NCBI GenBank assembly: GCA_963748095.1
Contig: CAVVIO010000070.1
Span: forward strand, 51,986 to 115,985
Direction: 5' to 3'
Source: CAVVIO01 sp963748095
GTDB lineage: Bacteria > Bacteroidota > Bacteroidia > Bacteroidales > UBA10428
Length of the DNA stretch: 64,000 nt
Shown: positions 62,884-64,000 of the stretch, piece after piece
How positions within the stretch are numbered: the stretch's first letter is position 1
How the letters are laid out: each line of letters opens with the position of its first letter
Translations under genes and position numbers: made by a program
The notes under the pieces: generated by a model
The model's database searches: none
What the model saw: only the letters and a program-made list of their open reading frames with translations
Told to the model about the DNA's origin: nothing

Positions 62884-64000
62884 TGCCGACAATACGATCT
62901 GTGCAGGTGACCAGGTAGTGTTCACAGCCGGCGGCGGATCGAACTATAACTTCAAGCTGAATGGTACAAGTGTACAAAACGGTACAGGCACGACCTATAC
63001 AACCACGACACTGAATAATGGCGATGCCGTGAAAGTAATCGTGACCAACGGAAGTGGCTGTGTAGACAGCACAACAGCGATAACGACGACTGTCAACGCA
63101 TTACCGGCAGCCAGCTTAAACAGCAGTGATGCCGACAATACGATCTGTGCAGGTGACCAGGTAGTGTTTACAGCCGGCGGCGGATCGAACTATAACTTCA
63201 AGCTGAATGGTACAAGTGTACAAAACGGTACAGGCACGACCTATACAACCACGACACTGAATAATGGCGATGCCGTGAAAGTAATCGTGACCAACGGAAG
63301 TGGCTGTGTAGACAGCACATTAGCGATAACGACGACAGTCAACGCTGCACCGACAGCCAGCTTAAACAGCAGTGATGCTGACAATACGATCTGTGCAGGA
63401 GACCAGGTAGTGTTCACAGCCGGCGGCGGATCGAACTATAACTTCAAGCTGAATGGTACAAGTGTACAAAACGGTACAGGCACGACCTATACAACCACGA
63501 CACTGAATAATGGTGATGCCGTGAAAGTAATCGTGACCAATGGCAGTGGCTGTGTAGACAGTACATTAGCGATAACGACGACAGTCAACGCTGCACCGAC
63601 AGCCAGCTTAAACAGCAGTGATGCTGACAATACGATCTGTGCAGGAGACCAGGTAGTGTTCACAGCCGGCGGCGGATCGAACTATAACTTCAAGCTGAAT
63701 GGTACAAGTGTACAAAACGGTACAGGCACGACCTATACAACCACGACACTGAATAATGGTGATGCCGTGAAAGTAATCGTGACCAACGGAAGTGGCTGTG
63801 TAGACAGCACATTAGCGATAACGACGACAGTCAACGCTGCACCGACAGCCAGCTTAAACAGCAGTGATGCTGACAATACGATCTGTGCAGGAGACCAGGT
63901 AGTGTTTACAGCCGGCGGCGGATCGAACTATAACTTCAAGCTGAATGGTACAAGTGTACAAAACGGTACAGGCACGACCTATACAACCACGACACTGAAT
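62876..64000 (+). CDS. Giant surface protein, segment 9 (tandem repeat units 5-9, 3' partial)
   Basis: The frame is open from about 62876 to the window end (about 375 codons), covering units 5-9; unit 9 is cut at 64000. Each unit holds two Cys (TICAGD and SGCVDS) that could form a disulphide. There is no internal stop. The repeat array therefore continues beyond the window. Confidence 0.65.

Larger units (their letters stand above)
53965..64000 (+). pseudogene. Giant T9SS-substrate-like surface protein locus, interrupted by about a dozen frame changes; 3' end beyond window
   Basis: All open segments from 53965 to the window end read as parts of one protein of more than 3300 residues: a long signal-containing N-terminus, alternating beta-helix-like strands with repeated GTxxNNGTF and GNLTNNG words, two or three modules beginning YYSRQSGNWND or LYSIQSGNWFDGNTWS, Ig-like segments, and finally nine near-identical 82-residue repeats. 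Each break is an indel (no nonsense substitution was noticed) and the next frame continues the sense. Such proteins usually end in a type A T9SS sorting domain, which here would lie outside the window. Assembly error or a dying gene are the two readings. Confidence 0.75.
61891..64000 (+). repeat. Tandem array of 246-bp units
   Basis: Unit starts (gcagtgatgc) at 61891, 62137, 62384, 62630, 62877, 63123, 63369, 63615 and 63861: period 246 bp except for two steps of 247. Units are almost identical at the DNA level, differing mostly at joints (GCATTACCG, GCATGTACCG, GCTGCACCG), which shows recent amplification by unequal exchange. Nine units are seen, the last truncated by the window. Confidence 0.9.

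Noticed and set aside
61891..64000. CRISPR array
   Set aside because: Units are 246 bp, contiguous and coding; there are no short repeats separated by unique spacers and no cas genes.

Overview
The window looks like a chromosomal segment of a Bacteroidota bacterium, probably Bacteroidales or Marinilabiliales-like (order level is inference). Support: AT-rich intergenic DNA, TTTG/TAnnTTTG promoter elements, a TonB-dependent receptor with a carboxypeptidase-like N-terminal domain, a PorE-like TPR/PD40/OmpA protein, loose Bacteroidota lipoboxes, a type IX secretion (T9SS) C-terminal sorting domain, and a very large repeat-rich T9SS-substrate-like surface protein. No rRNA, tRNA, CRISPR array or prophage was seen.

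Layout. 1-9 kb (+): end of an exported protein, PorE-like OmpA protein, secreted C1 peptidase with a Cys-rich small protein, a GH3 hexosaminidase/serine hydrolase split by a frameshift, a pRiA4b ORF-3-like protein and an exported nitroreductase. 9-21 kb (mostly -): LarE, RidA, a CPBP protease broken by a stop codon, an autoregulated-looking wHTH/membrane/methyltransferase operon, ankyrin protein, a frameshifted Fe-alcohol dehydrogenase with an ABM monooxygenase, a GNAT-like protein, a histidine kinase, a PAP2 enzyme, a J-domain protein and two small proteins. 21-32 kb (+): MDR oxidoreductase, then an envelope cluster (T9SS-CTD lipoprotein, beta-barrel, SH3 lipoprotein, PBP1A), cyclophilin-like protein, membrane metallophosphoesterase and TonB receptor; two copies of a MITE-like element sit exactly on two stop codons. 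32-40 kb: a repeat-rich, decaying stretch with a RAYT transposase relic carrying two palindromes, a frameshifted MBL protein and several secreted proteins of unknown function separated by a dispersed intergenic repeat. 40-54 kb: frameshifted diheme cytochrome, CPBP protease, GNAT, VirJ-like hydrolase, TPR protein, UvrD-like helicase, pentapeptide protein, a GH88/GH3 pair and cardiolipin synthase. 54-64 kb (+): one giant surface-protein locus, broken by about a dozen single-base frame changes, ending in nine near-identical 246-bp repeats that run off the window.

A recurring theme is reading-frame breaks. Five otherwise intact genes and the giant locus are interrupted. The four isolated frameshifts all have the same sign (consistent with one extra base each), which suggests sequence or assembly error, or else active gene decay. 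The same inserted G occurs twice in the tandem array 493 bp apart, which would be hard to explain by random error. Functionally, the window is dominated by cell-envelope work: peptidoglycan synthesis and turnover, outer-membrane proteins, surface adhesion, lipid enzymes and glycan degradation.
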